Shown piece after piece: positions 49,565 through 60,300 of a stretch of 64,000 nucleotides of DNA. This DNA is from Candidatus Methylophosphatis haderslevensis. GTDB lineage: Bacteria > Pseudomonadota > Gammaproteobacteria > Burkholderiales > Rhodocyclaceae. Every line of letters begins with the position of its first letter. The stretch's first letter is position 1. The translations under genes and the position numbers were made by a program. The stretch spans positions 1 through 64,000 of the forward strand of contig JADJSA010000003.1 of assembly GCA_016711925.1 (NCBI GenBank), in the 5' to 3' direction. Under the pieces are notes generated by a model. That model saw only the letters and a program-made list of their open reading frames with translations, searched no databases and was not told the origin of the DNA.

Positions 49565-51859
49565 ATGAAACAGGGGCCGAAGAACGGCCCGAAACCAGTC
49601 ACAGGAACGAAGCAATCGCGGGTCATGTCCGCGGTGCGGCAGCGCGATCCGCAGTACGAGCGCGAAGTTGCCAAGTACGACAACCCGCTGCCCTCGCGCG
49701 AGTATGTGCTGCAACTGCTCGAAGAGCGCGGCGTGCCGCTTGCCTTCGAGCGCATGGCAGCGGAACTCGACATCCACCCCGACGAGCATGAAGAGTTCAT
49801 GCGCCGTCTCGGCGCCATGACGCGCGACGGCCAGATCATCCAGAACCGCAAGGGCGACTGGCTGATCGCCGACAAGGCCGACCTGATACGCGGCCGCATC
49901 GAAGGGCATCCGGACGGCTACGGCTTTCTGGTGCCGGACGATGGCGGCGCCGACCTGTTCGTCGGCGAACGCGAGATGGCCAAGGTGCTGCATGGCGATC
50001 GCGCGCTCGCGCGGGTGGTCGGCATCGACCGGCGCGGGCGGCGCGAAGGCAAGATCGTCGAAGTCATCGAGCGCGCCAATTCGCGCATTGTCGGCCGCGT
50101 ATTCATCGAACACGGCGTGTCGTTCGTTGTCGCCGAAAACCGCCGCATCACGCAGGACATCCTGGTCGCGCCGGCGGAGAAGGGGTCTCGCGCCGAGCGA
50201 CCCAAGGCCGGGCAGGTAGTGGTGATCGAACTGGTCGAGCAACCGTCGAAGCATGCCCAGCCGATCGGCCGCATCGTCGAGGTGCTCGGCAACTATGCCG
50301 ACCCGGGCATGGAAATCGAGATCGCACTGCGCAAGCATGAACTGCCGTTCGAGTTTTCCAGGCAGGCGCTGGCCGAGACGAAAAAACTCCCCGACGAAGT
50401 GCGCGCCTCGGACCGCAAGGGACGTGAAGACATTCGCGATCTGCCGCTGGTGACCATCGACGGCGAAACCGCAAAGGATTTCGACGACGCGGTGTTTTGT
50501 GCCAGGCAGGGTCGCGGCTACCGGCTGGTGGTGGCGATTGCCGACGTCAGCCACTATGTCAAGCCGGGTTCCGCACTCGATACAGAGTCGCAGGAGCGCG
50601 GCAATTCGGTGTACTTCCCGCGCCGCGTGATCCCGATGCTGCCGGAGAAGCTGTCGAACGGGCTGTGCTCGATCAACCCGCAGGTGGACCGGTTGTGCAT
50701 GGTTTGCGACATGGACATCTCGGCCGCCGGCAAAATCCAGCACTACCGTTTCTACCCGGCAGTCATGCATTCGAAGGCGCGGCTGACTTACACGGAAGTG
50801 GCGGCTGCGCTGTTCGACAAGGACGCGGCGGCACTCGACAGGATCGGCGCGCTGCTGCCGCAACTGCAAACGCTCGATGCGCTCTACCGCGTTCTGGCCA
50901 AGGCGCGCACTACGCGAGGTGCGATCGATTTCGAGACCGTCGAAACGATCATGGAGTTCGACGACAACGGCAAGATCGCGCGCATCGTGCCCTACGCGCG
51001 CAACGATGCGCACCGCATCATCGAGGAATGCATGCTGGCGGCCAACGTCTGCGCGTCGGATTTTCTCGCCGATCGCGAGCACCCCGCGCTCTACCGGGTG
51101 CATGAGGGGCCGACCGAAGAGAAGCTCAAGCGGCTGCGCGAATTCCTCAAGGAATTCGGCCTGGATCTCACCGGCGGCAGCAGCCCGAAGGCGGGCGACT
51201 ACGCCAGGCTGCTGGCAAGGATAAAGGACCGCCCCGATCTTCAATTGCTGCAGACGGTGATGCTGCGCTCCTTGCGCCAGGCGGTCTACAGTCCCGACAA
51301 CGTCGGCCATTTCGGCCTGGCCTACGAGTCCTACACGCACTTCACCTCGCCGATCCGCCGCTATCCGGACCTGCTGATCCATCGCGCGATCAAGGCCGTG
51401 CTGGCCGGCGAGCGCTATGCGCCGGGCGGCGGCGACGACGCCTGGGAAGCTGTCGGCATGCACTGCTCGCAGACCGAGCGGCGCGCCGACGAAGCCACCC
51501 GCGACGTGACCAACTGGCTCAAATGCTATTACATGCAGGACCGCATCGGCGAGGAGTTCGAGGGCAGCGTTTCTGCCGTCGTGCCATTCGGCATTTTCGT
51601 CGCGCTCGACGATGTCTATGTCGAAGGACTGGTGCATATTTCCGAACTCGGCAGCGACTACTTTCACTACGACGACGCGCGCCACGAGTTGCTGGGCGAA
51701 CGCAGCGGCAGGCGTTTCCGGCTGGCCGACCGGGTGCGGGTGCAACTCGTGCGGGTCGATCTCGAAACCACCAAGATCGATTTTCGCCTGCTCGACGGCG
51801 AACACGCCGCGACCGCTGCCGACAACGCGCCGCGACCATCCAGGCGCAAATCCCGATGA
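49565..51859 (+). CDS. rnr: Ribonuclease R
   Basis: A 764-aa 3'-5' exoribonuclease. N-terminal helix-turn-helix and cold-shock domains ([11 protein letters not shown]) precede the RNB catalytic domain, with metal-binding aspartates in [14 protein letters not shown]-terminal S1 domain follows ([20 protein letters not shown]). It degrades structured RNA. ATG 49565 was chosen near the tRNA 5' end; the RBS is weak. The stop overlaps rlmB by ATGA. Confidence 0.95.
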   Translation: MKQGPKNGPKPVTGTKQSRVMSAVRQRDPQYEREVAKYDNPLPSREYVLQLLEERGVPLAFERMAAELDIHPDEHEEFMRRLGAMTRDGQIIQNRKGDWLIADKADLIRGRIEGHPDGYGFLVPDDGGADLFVGEREMAKVLHGDRALARVVGIDRRGRREGKIVEVIERANSRIVGRVFIEHGVSFVVAENRRITQDILVAPAEKGSRAERPKAGQVVVIELVEQPSKHAQPIGRIVEVLGNYADPGMEIEIALRKHELPFEFSRQALAETKKLPDEVRASDRKGREDIRDLPLVTIDGETAKDFDDAVFCARQGRGYRLVVAIADVSHYVKPGSALDTESQERGNSVYFPRRVIPMLPEKLSNGLCSINPQVDRLCMVCDMDISAAGKIQHYRFYPAVMHSKARLTYTEVAAALFDKDAAALDRIGALLPQLQTLDALYRVLAKARTTRGAIDFETVETIMEFDDNGKIARIVPYARNDAHRIIEECMLAANVCASDFLADREHPALYRVHEGPTEEKLKRLREFLKEFGLDLTGGSSPKAGDYARLLARIKDRPDLQLLQTVMLRSLRQAVYSPDNVGHFGLAYESYTHFTSPIRRYPDLLIHRAIKAVLAGERYAPGGGDDAWEAVGMHCSQTERRADEATRDVTNWLKCYYMQDRIGEEFEGSVSAVVPFGIFVALDDVYVEGLVHISELGSDYFHYDDARHELLGERSGRRFRLADRVRVQLVRVDLETTKIDFRLLDGEHAATAADNAPRPSRRKSR

Positions 51860-52602
51860 GCGAGACGCGCTTCATCCACGGCTTTCACGTCGTCACCGCC
51901 AAGCTGCGCCAGGACGCCGACTCGGTGCTGGAGGTATTCGTCGATGCCAAGCGCCAGGATGCGCGCGTGCGCGACCTGCTCAAGCTGGCGCTGGCGCTCG
52001 GCGCGCGCGTGATGCCGGTCGATGCCGCGCGGCTCGACGGCATGTGCGGCAGCCCGCGCCATCAGGGCGTGGTGGCGCGCATCAGCGGCATGCACAAGGT
52101 GCTCAAACTCGACGACGTGCTCGACGGCCTGACCGAGCCCGCGCTGCTGCTGGTGCTCGACGGCGTGCAGGATCCGCACAATCTCGGCGCCTGCCTGCGG
52201 GTGGCCGATGGCGCCGGCGCGCATGCGGTGATCGCGCCGAAAGACCGCGCGGTCGGACTCAACGCCACCGCGATCAAGGTGGCAAGCGGTGCGGCGGATA
52301 CGGTGCCCTACGTCACCGTCACCAATCTCGCGCGCACCTTGCGAGAACTGCGCGAGCGCGACATCTGGTGCGTCGGCACCGCCGACAACGCCGACAGGAG
52401 AATCTACGCCGTCGACTTGCGCGTGCCGCTGGCGCTGGTTTTGGGCGCCGAGGGCGACGGCATGCGCCGGCTGACGCGCGAAACCTGCGACGTGCTGGCC
52501 AGCATCCCGATGCATGGCTCGGTCGAGAGTCTCAATGTTTCCGTGGCCAGCGGCATCTGCCTGTACGAGGCCCGGCGGCAGCGCGCCGATCCACGATCCT
52601 GA
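51856..52602 (+). CDS. rlmB: 23S rRNA 2'-O-methyltransferase RlmB
   Basis: A 248-aa SpoU-family (SPOUT) enzyme methylating G2251 of 23S rRNA. The N-terminal substrate-binding domain is followed by the three motifs [26 protein letters not shown] and [14 protein letters not shown]. It is coupled to rnr. In related genomes rpsF often follows; here the DAB operon intervenes. Confidence 0.94.
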   Translation: MSETRFIHGFHVVTAKLRQDADSVLEVFVDAKRQDARVRDLLKLALALGARVMPVDAARLDGMCGSPRHQGVVARISGMHKVLKLDDVLDGLTEPALLLVLDGVQDPHNLGACLRVADGAGAHAVIAPKDRAVGLNATAIKVASGAADTVPYVTVTNLARTLRELRERDIWCVGTADNADRRIYAVDLRVPLALVLGAEGDGMRRLTRETCDVLASIPMHGSVESLNVSVASGICLYEARRQRADPRS

Positions 52603-52607
52603 GATCG

Positions 52608-52685
52608 GGTGGCCGGAAACCCGCATGGACAGGCGATCTACGGATTGCCTGGCTGGAGAGGCCCGTCCCTATTGGCTTGCAGGGC
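52608..52685 (-). repeat. Interspersed repeat, copy G
   Basis: Reverse-oriented copy starting 6 bp after the rlmB stop. GGCCGGAAACCCGCATGGA (52611-52629) is identical to copy F. The rest of the element is recognisable (GGCGATCTACGG, CTGGAGAGGC). It lies at the boundary of the DAB insertion. Confidence 0.75.
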
Positions 52686-52846
52686 AGCGCCAATCCGCAT
52701 GATGGACGTGTCGCCAATTGCGCAACTTTCGATGCGCGTGCGTTGCTGCGGTCATTGAATTTCCGGTCGATCGACAGCGATGAAACGGCGCCAGGATCAC
52801 GGGTGACGACTCCCTGCATCGAGGTCCGTGCGGCCGTAGCACGCAG

Positions 52847-54334
52847 TCAGCCCACGCGCCCGGCCCATAACTTGGCAGCGGGAGCGATCAGGTCGAGCAC
52901 CAGCGACGGCCAGAAGCCGATCGTGACAATGACGGTCGCGTAGCACAGGGCGAGCCCGAACTCCGCCGGCCGCAGATCGTGGGCCTGCGCCACCGCCGGG
53001 TTGGTCTGCGGACCAAGGAATATCCGCCGGTACATGCCGAGCGCGTAACCGGCGCCGATCACCGCGCCGAACAGCGCCGCCAGTCCGGCCCCCGTGTGAC
53101 TGTTGAGGGTGGCCACGATCAGCAGGAACTCGGCCGGAAAACCCGAGGTGCCCGGCACTCCGATTGCCGCCAACAGAAACAGCAGGAACAGCCCACCCAG
53201 TCGCGGCATGCTGTGGATCGCCCCGCCCAGGCTCACGGTATCGGTGGACCCGGTGCGCCGGTAAAGGAAACCCGTCAGCAGGAACAGGCCGCCCGCAACC
53301 AGGACGAAGTTCAGCGTCTGCATCAGCGCCCCCTCGATGCCCTGGATGCTGAACGAGGCGATTCCCAGCAGCACCAGCCCGACATGGCTGAGGCCGGCGT
53401 AGGCCAGCATGCGCCGCAGGTTGGTCTGCACCAGCGCGGTCACCGCGCCGTACAGGATGCCGACGGTGCCCAGACCGGCCAGAAGCCAGTGCAGCTCGCG
53501 CGCGATGTCCGGCGCCAGCGGCACGGCAAAGCGAATCAGGCCGTAGACGCCGAGCTTCAGTCCGACCAGCAGCGCGCTGACGCCGACCGGCCCCTCCATG
53601 GCCAGGGCCGGCAACCACGTATGCAGTGGAAATACCGGCGTCTTGGCGGCAAAGCCGGCCAGCAGCAGCAGGAACACGATCAACTGAAGCGAGCCGGACA
53701 CCGGTGTTGCGAGCAGCGTCGGCAGATCGAAGGCCAGCCCGCCCGGCAGTGCGGCCCCGCTGACCTGCGCATGGTTGAATGCCAGCGTCACGAAGCCGAA
53801 CAGCAGCGGCACGCCGCTGGCCAGCATGATCAGCGTGTACTTGGCGGCGGCGAAACGCCGGTTCGGGCCGACGCCCCACAGGCTGACAAGAAAGTAAAGC
53901 GGCAGCAGCGACAGCTCCCAGAACAGGAAGAACAGCAGCGTATCGAGGGCGCAGTAGACGCCGATGGTTGCCGCGAGTTGCAGCAGCAGCAGGCTGTAGT
54001 AAAGCCTGGGGAGGGCGCGCCGGAAGTTCCACGAGGCGACGATCACGCCGATGAACAGCAGCACGGTCAGCGGCAGGAACAGCAGGGAGATGCCGTCAAC
54101 GCCGACCAGGAACTCGATGTTCAGCGAGGGAATCCACGGTCCGCGCTCGACATGCTGGAAGCCGGGGTCGGACCGGTCGAAGCAGCCGACCAGGGCGATC
54201 GCGACCAGCAGTTCCGCCCCCATTGCCGCGGCCGCGACGATGCGGACTCGTGCCGGCTGCGGCCATAACCAGACCGCCAGGGCGCCGCCAACCGGGATCA
54301 GCAGCAGCAGGCTCAGAAACGGCAGGGCGCCCAT
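52847..54334 (-). CDS. NuoM/MrpD-like proton-translocating subunit, last gene of the DAB operon
   Basis: A 495-aa polytopic membrane protein (about 14 helices) of the antiporter-like complex I family. Functional residues of NuoM are present: the TM5 glutamate in FFLFWELSLLPLY, the TM7 lysine in FAAKTPVFPLHTWLP and the TM8 lysine in LLVGLKLGVYGLIRF. GVPGTSGFPAEF marks the second half. One base separates it from the preceding NuoM-like gene. No other complex I genes are nearby, so it most likely helps power DabA-dependent inorganic carbon uptake. Confidence 0.85.
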   Translation of the reverse strand: MGALPFLSLLLLIPVGGALAVWLWPQPARVRIVAAAAMGAELLVAIALVGCFDRSDPGFQHVERGPWIPSLNIEFLVGVDGISLLFLPLTVLLFIGVIVASWNFRRALPRLYYSLLLLQLAATIGVYCALDTLLFFLFWELSLLPLYFLVSLWGVGPNRRFAAAKYTLIMLASGVPLLFGFVTLAFNHAQVSGAALPGGLAFDLPTLLATPVSGSLQLIVFLLLLAGFAAKTPVFPLHTWLPALAMEGPVGVSALLVGLKLGVYGLIRFAVPLAPDIARELHWLLAGLGTVGILYGAVTALVQTNLRRMLAYAGLSHVGLVLLGIASFSIQGIEGALMQTLNFVLVAGGLFLLTGFLYRRTGSTDTVSLGGAIHSMPRLGGLFLLFLLAAIGVPGTSGFPAEFLLIVATLNSHTGAGLAALFGAVIGAGYALGMYRRIFLGPQTNPAVAQAHDLRPAEFGLALCYATVIVTIGFWPSLVLDLIAPAAKLWAGRVG

Positions 54335-54335
54335 T

Positions 54336-55844
54336 TCACAGCCTCATGAAGCGTTCGCCCAGCGCGTTGAGCGGCGCTTCGACCAGTTCGAGCAAGGGCT
54401 CGAGGTAGAAGCCGGCAAGCAGTTGCAGCGCGATCACCGTCAGCGCGAGCACGGTCTCCATCGGCGTTGCGCGTTCGAGCACGCGATCGGGCTGGTCATC
54501 GGCGCTGCGGGCGAGGAATGCGCGCTGGAACGCGAGCAGCAGAAACCCCGCGGCGAGTACGTTACCGAGCGCCGAGGCGATCGTCAGCAATGCGCCAAAG
54601 CGCGCCATCGAGGCATCGAGAACCAGATGCACCGCATCGAATCCCGGCGTCCCCGGCATGCCGATCATCGCCAGTCCCGAGACAAAGAAGGCAACCCCGA
54701 TCGCCGGCAGCCGGTCAAACAAACCGCCAAGCTCGGACAGGGCAGTGGTGCCGGTGCGCCGGTGAACGAAGCCGACCATGAACAGCATCGTCGACGCGGC
54801 CAGCCCGAAGTTGACTGCCAGCAACGTGGCCCCCTGAAAAGCAGAGGCGCGCAGGGTGAACAGGCCGATCATCAACAGGCTGGTGTGACTGACGACGGCA
54901 AAGGCCATCAGGCGGCGCAAGTCGGTCTGCAGGAAGGCCAGGACAGCGGCATAGAACACGCCGGTTACGGCGAAGGCCACCGCGTAATGGTCCCAGCGGT
55001 CCACCGCCACCGGCAGGACCGGAAACACGAAGCGCAGCAGGCCGTAAACGCCGATCTTGACGCCGAGGAGGAAGGTCGGCCCGATCGAGATGTTGCCGTG
55101 CTGGGCGACGATCGGCAGCCAGCCGTGCATCGGGAACAGCGGCGTGCGCACCGCCAGACCGTAGAACAGCAGAAAGAACGCGATCGATCCGATGGTGCCG
55201 GAAACGGGCAGCCCGGTCAGGTCGGCGAGATCGAAGCTGAAGCGCCCGCCGTGCGCGTCGGCATGCGCCCATCCCAGCACCAGTGTGCCGGCCAGCAGGA
55301 GCAGCAGGCCGGTACCCTGGAAGTGGTAGAAACGGGCGAGCGCGGCATCCTTCTCCGGCGCGCTGGCCCAGCGCCAGATCAGGTAGCCGACCAGCGCAAT
55401 CTCGATCCCTGACGCCAGCACGAACCACATCAGGTTCAGCGATACCAGCAGCGACATCAGCACGGCCTCGGTCACCAGAATCGTCGCCTGCAGCCGAACC
55501 GGCTCGGCCAGCCTGCGCTCGGCCGAGTATGCCGAGACGAGCAGGGTCAGCAGGGCCGACAGCAGCACGAACAGGACCGTCAGGCCGTCGGCGCCCGCGT
55601 GGTAATCGAGCGGCGCGGCGAAGTGCACACGTTCGGCAAGCTGCATGACGGTGGAATGCGTATCCAGTGCTGCGCGAAGTCCCAGGGCGAGCCCGAGTTC
55701 GGCCGCGGCCACTACCTGGCCCAGATAGGGCGCCCAATTGCGCCGGCGCAGCAGCGCGAGCAGCGCCACCCCCAACAGGGGCACGAGCTGCAGCGCAGCG
55801 AGCAGCGGAAACGGCGCCTGCTGAGCCCAATGGATCTCGGTCAC
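54336..55844 (-). CDS. NuoM/MrpD-like proton-translocating subunit with Arg in place of the TM7 Lys
   Basis: A 502-aa polytopic protein of the same superfamily, diverged from its neighbours. The TM5 acidic residue is in FVLASGIEIALVGYLIW. The TM7 lysine is replaced by arginine in LAVRTPLFPMHGWLP. The TM8 lysine is kept in LLGVKIGVYGLLRF. MPGTPGFDAVH has Asp where related subunits have Glu. The start is GTG 55844, overlapping the dabB TGA. It is part of the same coupled operon. Confidence 0.82.
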   Translation of the reverse strand: MTEIHWAQQAPFPLLAALQLVPLLGVALLALLRRRNWAPYLGQVVAAAELGLALGLRAALDTHSTVMQLAERVHFAAPLDYHAGADGLTVLFVLLSALLTLLVSAYSAERRLAEPVRLQATILVTEAVLMSLLVSLNLMWFVLASGIEIALVGYLIWRWASAPEKDAALARFYHFQGTGLLLLLAGTLVLGWAHADAHGGRFSFDLADLTGLPVSGTIGSIAFFLLFYGLAVRTPLFPMHGWLPIVAQHGNISIGPTFLLGVKIGVYGLLRFVFPVLPVAVDRWDHYAVAFAVTGVFYAAVLAFLQTDLRRLMAFAVVSHTSLLMIGLFTLRASAFQGATLLAVNFGLAASTMLFMVGFVHRRTGTTALSELGGLFDRLPAIGVAFFVSGLAMIGMPGTPGFDAVHLVLDASMARFGALLTIASALGNVLAAGFLLLAFQRAFLARSADDQPDRVLERATPMETVLALTVIALQLLAGFYLEPLLELVEAPLNALGERFMRL

Positions 55845-57376
55845 AGGATCACCGCGAAAGTGGCCATGATCAGCAACAACAGGTACCGCGGCCGCTCGAG
55901 CAGCGCCTCGACCGCCCGCAGATAGTCGCCGGTATGCGCCAGCGTGCTCCTGAGCGTGCCGCCCGCGCCCTGGAGCAGCAGATGCGCCTCGAAGCGCGCG
56001 AGTTGCGCGGCCACGATCTCGAGTAGTTGGCCCGCGCTCCCGTAACCGCGCGAGACCGCGCCCGACTCTGCCTGCACGGGCGCCGCGGTGCCGAGCGAGC
56101 GCGCCGGTTCGGCAATTCCGATGAAGCGGTCGACCACCTGGTTGTCGAACGCATTCATGTCGCGGCCGAGACCGCGCGTCGGGCGCAGCAACAGCCAGTC
56201 GCCCGCAGGCTCCAGCCAGCCGCGCTGCAGCGCCGCCGTGTACAGCCAGCGGCGCTTGCCCAGCCAGTGCGGCACCGGCCGAGCCGGTCCATCGACGAGT
56301 TGCAGATATGACGGCGCGGCAAGAAACTGGTAGGCGCGCCAGCTTGCATGGAGGCCGAGATGCCAGGCGGCCAGATCGAACCAGCCCAGGCCGCATTCGA
56401 CGAACATCAGCCCGACCTGCGCCGTGGTGGCGAAGCTGAGCGCGCTCTTGACGTCGGTCTGCACCAGCCCCGCGAGCCAGCCGTAGAGTGCGGTGGCCAC
56501 GCCCAGCAGCACGATCAGCGCCATGGCCGTGCCGGAGTGACCGAGCAGGGGCGCCAGGCGGATCAGCAGATAGACGCCGGCATGAATCATCAGCGAGCCG
56601 TAGAACACTGCCGACGAGGGTGTCGGCCCCTCAAGCGCGCGCGCCACCCAGGGTGCGAACGGAACCTGCGCCGACTTGGCCGCTGCCGCGGTGACAAAAC
56701 CGAGCGCGATCAGGCCGGCGGACAGCGTGTCGAGGCCGGCGGCGCCCGAGCCGATCCGGTGCCATTCGAGCGCGCCGATCCACTGGAAGCTGGCAGCGAT
56801 GCCTACCAGGAACCCGGCGTCGCCGATGCGGTTGGTGACGAACGCGCGCACTGCATTTTCGGTTGCGACGGCGCGTTCCTGCGAGTAGCCGATCAGCATA
56901 TAGGAACTGACGCCGGCAAGCTCCCAGCCGATAAAGCTCAGCGCGGCGTTGCCGGCCAGGACGATCAGCAGCATGCCGGCCGCGAACAGGCTCAGCGCGA
57001 AAAAGAAGCGGTGAAATCCGGCCTCGCGATGCATGTTGTTGACCGAGAAGCGCAGCGACAGGAAGCACAGCAGCGCGATCAGGCTGCCGAGCGACAGGCT
57101 GAGCGTATCGAGCGCGAAGCTCAGTGCAACCTCGAACCGCCCGCTGGCCAGCCAGATGCCAAGGCGCACGCGATCGGGCAACTGCTGCAGCAGGGTAGCT
57201 GCGTCGAGAATCAGCAGCAGCAGCAGCGAGACTGCCACACCGGCGGTCGCGACAGCGGCGGTCGGCCGCTCGGCGGCATCGCTCAAGCTGCGATCGAACA
57301 GCCGGATCGCCGCGATCATCAGCGCGGCCAGCAGCGGCGCGACCGGGACGAGGCCGACCAGCGATTCGATGGTCAT
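55841..57376 (-). CDS. dabB: DabB-like NuoL-family proton channel subunit
   Basis: A 511-aa membrane protein. The N-terminal 340 residues match NuoL/DabB: TM5 Glu in LSFIGWELAGVSSYMLIGY, TM7 Lys in AAAAKSAQVPFAPWV and a histidine at the TM8 position (SLMIHAGVYLLIR, as in NuoL). HASWRAYQFLAAPS is characteristic of the DabA-associated group. The C-terminal third has an amphipathic stretch, VVDRFIG, and a last hydrophobic segment. ATG 57376 overlaps the dabA stop. In the known system DabB provides the cation-driven force for DabA. Confidence 0.88.
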   Translation of the reverse strand: MTIESLVGLVPVAPLLAALMIAAIRLFDRSLSDAAERPTAAVATAGVAVSLLLLLILDAATLLQQLPDRVRLGIWLASGRFEVALSFALDTLSLSLGSLIALLCFLSLRFSVNNMHREAGFHRFFFALSLFAAGMLLIVLAGNAALSFIGWELAGVSSYMLIGYSQERAVATENAVRAFVTNRIGDAGFLVGIAASFQWIGALEWHRIGSGAAGLDTLSAGLIALGFVTAAAAKSAQVPFAPWVARALEGPTPSSAVFYGSLMIHAGVYLLIRLAPLLGHSGTAMALIVLLGVATALYGWLAGLVQTDVKSALSFATTAQVGLMFVECGLGWFDLAAWHLGLHASWRAYQFLAAPSYLQLVDGPARPVPHWLGKRRWLYTAALQRGWLEPAGDWLLLRPTRGLGRDMNAFDNQVVDRFIGIAEPARSLGTAAPVQAESGAVSRGYGSAGQLLEIVAAQLARFEAHLLLQGAGGTLRSTLAHTGDYLRAVEALLERPRYLLLLIMATFAVIL

Positions 57377-60300
57377 GGCGGCGGCCATGCCGGACGCGCG
57401 AGCAGCGCCGGCGGCAGCGCGTCGCTGTGCCCCATGTACCACTGGGCCGAGCGCTCGACCAGTGGCGGCGGTTCGCCGGTCGGCTGCCAGCGCAGCCATC
57501 CGCGAGCCGGTTCAAAATGGCTGATCTCGGCGCGTTCCGGGTGCTTGGCGGCGAGCTGGACCCAGCCATTGCCGATCAGTTCCTGCAGCGGCGGCTGGCG
57601 CGCGCAGATGGCATCGAGCACCTCGGTGTGGTGCTCGACGACGATCAGCAGACGCATCGGCTCGTGGATCTCGATCATCTGCAGCGGCAGCCCGGTGCGC
57701 AGATCCGATGCCGCGCCTTCCATCACACCGAACATGCCGGTCAGGTTGTGCACGACCTTGGTGCCGCAACCATAGTCCTGGTTGTTTACCGTCGAAAAGT
57801 AGTACTCGAGGCTGATTCCGGCGCCGACCGGGCCGGCTGCGAGCAGAATCGCCTCGAGGACTGCGCCCGCCGGATCCTGCGTCGGGTCGTACGAGATCAG
57901 GAAGCTGCGGCGGTCGAAGAATGCGCCGCGGCTCATCGAGCGCCGGCCGATGAACGCCGCGGCATTGGTTGCGTGACCGAGTTCGGGGCGGGCCTGCGAG
58001 AAGTCGAATGCGCGCTCGACGACGTGGCGGTGGGCCAGCCGCGCGCTGGGCGCGGCGGGTGCCGAAGCGAAGCGGCGGCAGCGCTCGCGGGCGTGGTTGC
58101 GCGCGGCCTCTGCAAGTTCGCATTCGAGCTTTGCCAGTGCCGCGACATGGGTCGGCGGCAGCGAATCGCGGTCGAACCAGGTCAACAGATTGGTACAGGT
58201 ATCGTTCTGCCCGCCGAGGAACCAGGTCGAGTCTGGTATCGGCAGGCCACGGCTGGCGAGGATCGCACGCACTGCCGGGCGGTTTGCCATCGCCGCGAAC
58301 AGCCGGGCGTTGGGGCCGCCGTGCCGGCCGGAGCAGGCGCCGCAATCATACGCGGCCATGTGCGGGTTGTTCTGGCTGCTCGACCCGTGGCCGAAAACCA
58401 CGATCAGCGGGGCGAACGCGGTGGTGAGGCCGATTGTCCGCAGCAGGCCCTCCACACGGTCGGCCTGCTCGGTGTCGGTGAAGCCGAGGCGAGGCTGTGC
58501 AGGGCTCGCAGGCGGGCTGTCGGCAGGTGCCTCGAATTGCACCCGCGTCGGCACGGACAGATCGAACGTCTTGCGCAGGCTCGCCGCCAGCCGGCCGATC
58601 CGGGCAGGTACGAGCACCTTCGCTGTCAGCGCGGCGAGTGTGGCCGGGGCTGCCGCCGCCGCGATCACCGACGAGCTCAGCAGGCCGCGTCGCGTTCCCT
58701 CGTAGAGTCGGCGCTTCCAACGCAGGCGGATCGCCCGCCGGCGCTCGTGTTTGGCGTGAACGGTCTCGCCGGTGCAGTGCGGGACGTCGCGAGCCTCATG
58801 CGAGGGCGTGACCACGATCGGGCACAGCGGTGTCACCGTGGTGTCGTCGAGGCCGCGCCAGTTCACCGCGATGCCGAAGAATCCGGCAGCGCCGAAGGTC
58901 TCGAGGGCAGGATTGATTTCCTCGAGATTGCGGCGCATGCCTTCCTCGCGTTCGTCCATGCAGAACACCAGCTGCGCTTCGGGAACGGCGAGTGGGTCGG
59001 GTTGGCTGCCGCGTCCGTGGTTGGCCAGGAGCGCGCAGAAAATCTGTTCGCGGTAGTGTCGCTCATAGGCGAGCAACCAGACATAACCGGCGGTATCCGC
59101 GTCCAGGTGCCGCAGGCACTGCAGCAGGCTCTCGGCGGCGACGGCGCCTGCTCCGCGCAGTTCGCGGCCGGACATGCCCAGGTGCTGGCAGAGCAGGAAC
59201 AGCGGCCAGGCCACTGCGTGGGCCGTCAACGCCGGCCCCCGGCCGCCCGGGGAACTGCGGTGCCAAGCGCTGATGCGATGCGCGACCTCCTGCCAGGCCG
59301 CATCGGTGAGCGGCTCGATGGAGAAGGTCGCCTGCTGGGTCAGGCCGCGCGCCAGGGTGATCAGATGCTCGGGCAGGCGCTCGTTGTGCAGCGCGTGACG
59401 GACCAGCAGCTCGGCCGGATGCTGCCGGAAGTGCCGACGGATTGCGTCGAGATTCGGCTCGATTCTCCAGCGCCTGCGACATATTCCGTATGCGTAGAGT
59501 CGCTCGAGCACAGCGCGTACCGCGAGGTAGTCGATCAGGTCGATCGGGATGTCGGCCAGCCTGGCGTAACCCGGGTGTTGTTGGCGCCACAGAAACATGC
59601 CCGACCAGCCAGGCAACTCCAGCGACAGGCGCTCGAGGTAGGCCGGCCACTTCGGCTGGGACAGTCCGAGTGCGGTCAGTTGCTCGATCACCGCCTCGGC
59701 CGCATCGTTGGGAAGCCGCGCAAATATCGCCCGCGACTCGGGCAAATCCACCATTCCCCAGGTCAGATCATCGGCGAAGCTGACCCGCCAGGCCCGATAG
59801 AAGCCTTTGCTGCGGTCGCGGCTGTGCCAGGCGGCCACACCCTGATCGAGGTGAGAGCCGAGATGGCGCAGCAGACCGGGCCGCAGGTTGGCCATCAGAT
59901 CCGCGCCGGTCAGCGAGCAGAGCAGGTCGCGCAGGGTCCATTCTTCGCCGACGCGTGCGAGCAGCCGGTCGAGCATCTCGTTGGCGCGTTGTTCGAGGTT
60001 CACCCGGGCCGGGCGGGTGGCGGCGTCGGCCAGGGTCAATTCTTCCGGGTGCAGGTTCCTGTATTCGATCCCAAGCGACTCCAGGCATGCCGCCCACAGG
60101 TCGGCGATCGCGTCGTGCTCGCATGCCTGCGCGGCGCTCAGCAATCGCTGGCGTGTCTCGGGCGGTACGCCCGCCTGAAAGCGCACCAGGGATCGCAGTT
60201 CCTCGATCTGGAAGCGCAGTTGGGCAGGCGCGATGGGTTCGAGACTGTGCAGCAGGGCGGCAAGATAGGCGTCCTTGCGCCGCACTCCGGCGATTCCCGG

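Noticed and set aside
52827..52843. Terminator for the DAB operon (CGTGC/GCACG hairpin)
   Set aside because: The stem is only five base pairs and no T-tract follows on the minus strand.
54051..55412. Plus-strand 453-aa frame opposite the NuoM-like genes
   Set aside because: Gln/Arg/Asp-rich antisense frame without recognisable features; the membrane-protein reading of the other strand is compelling.
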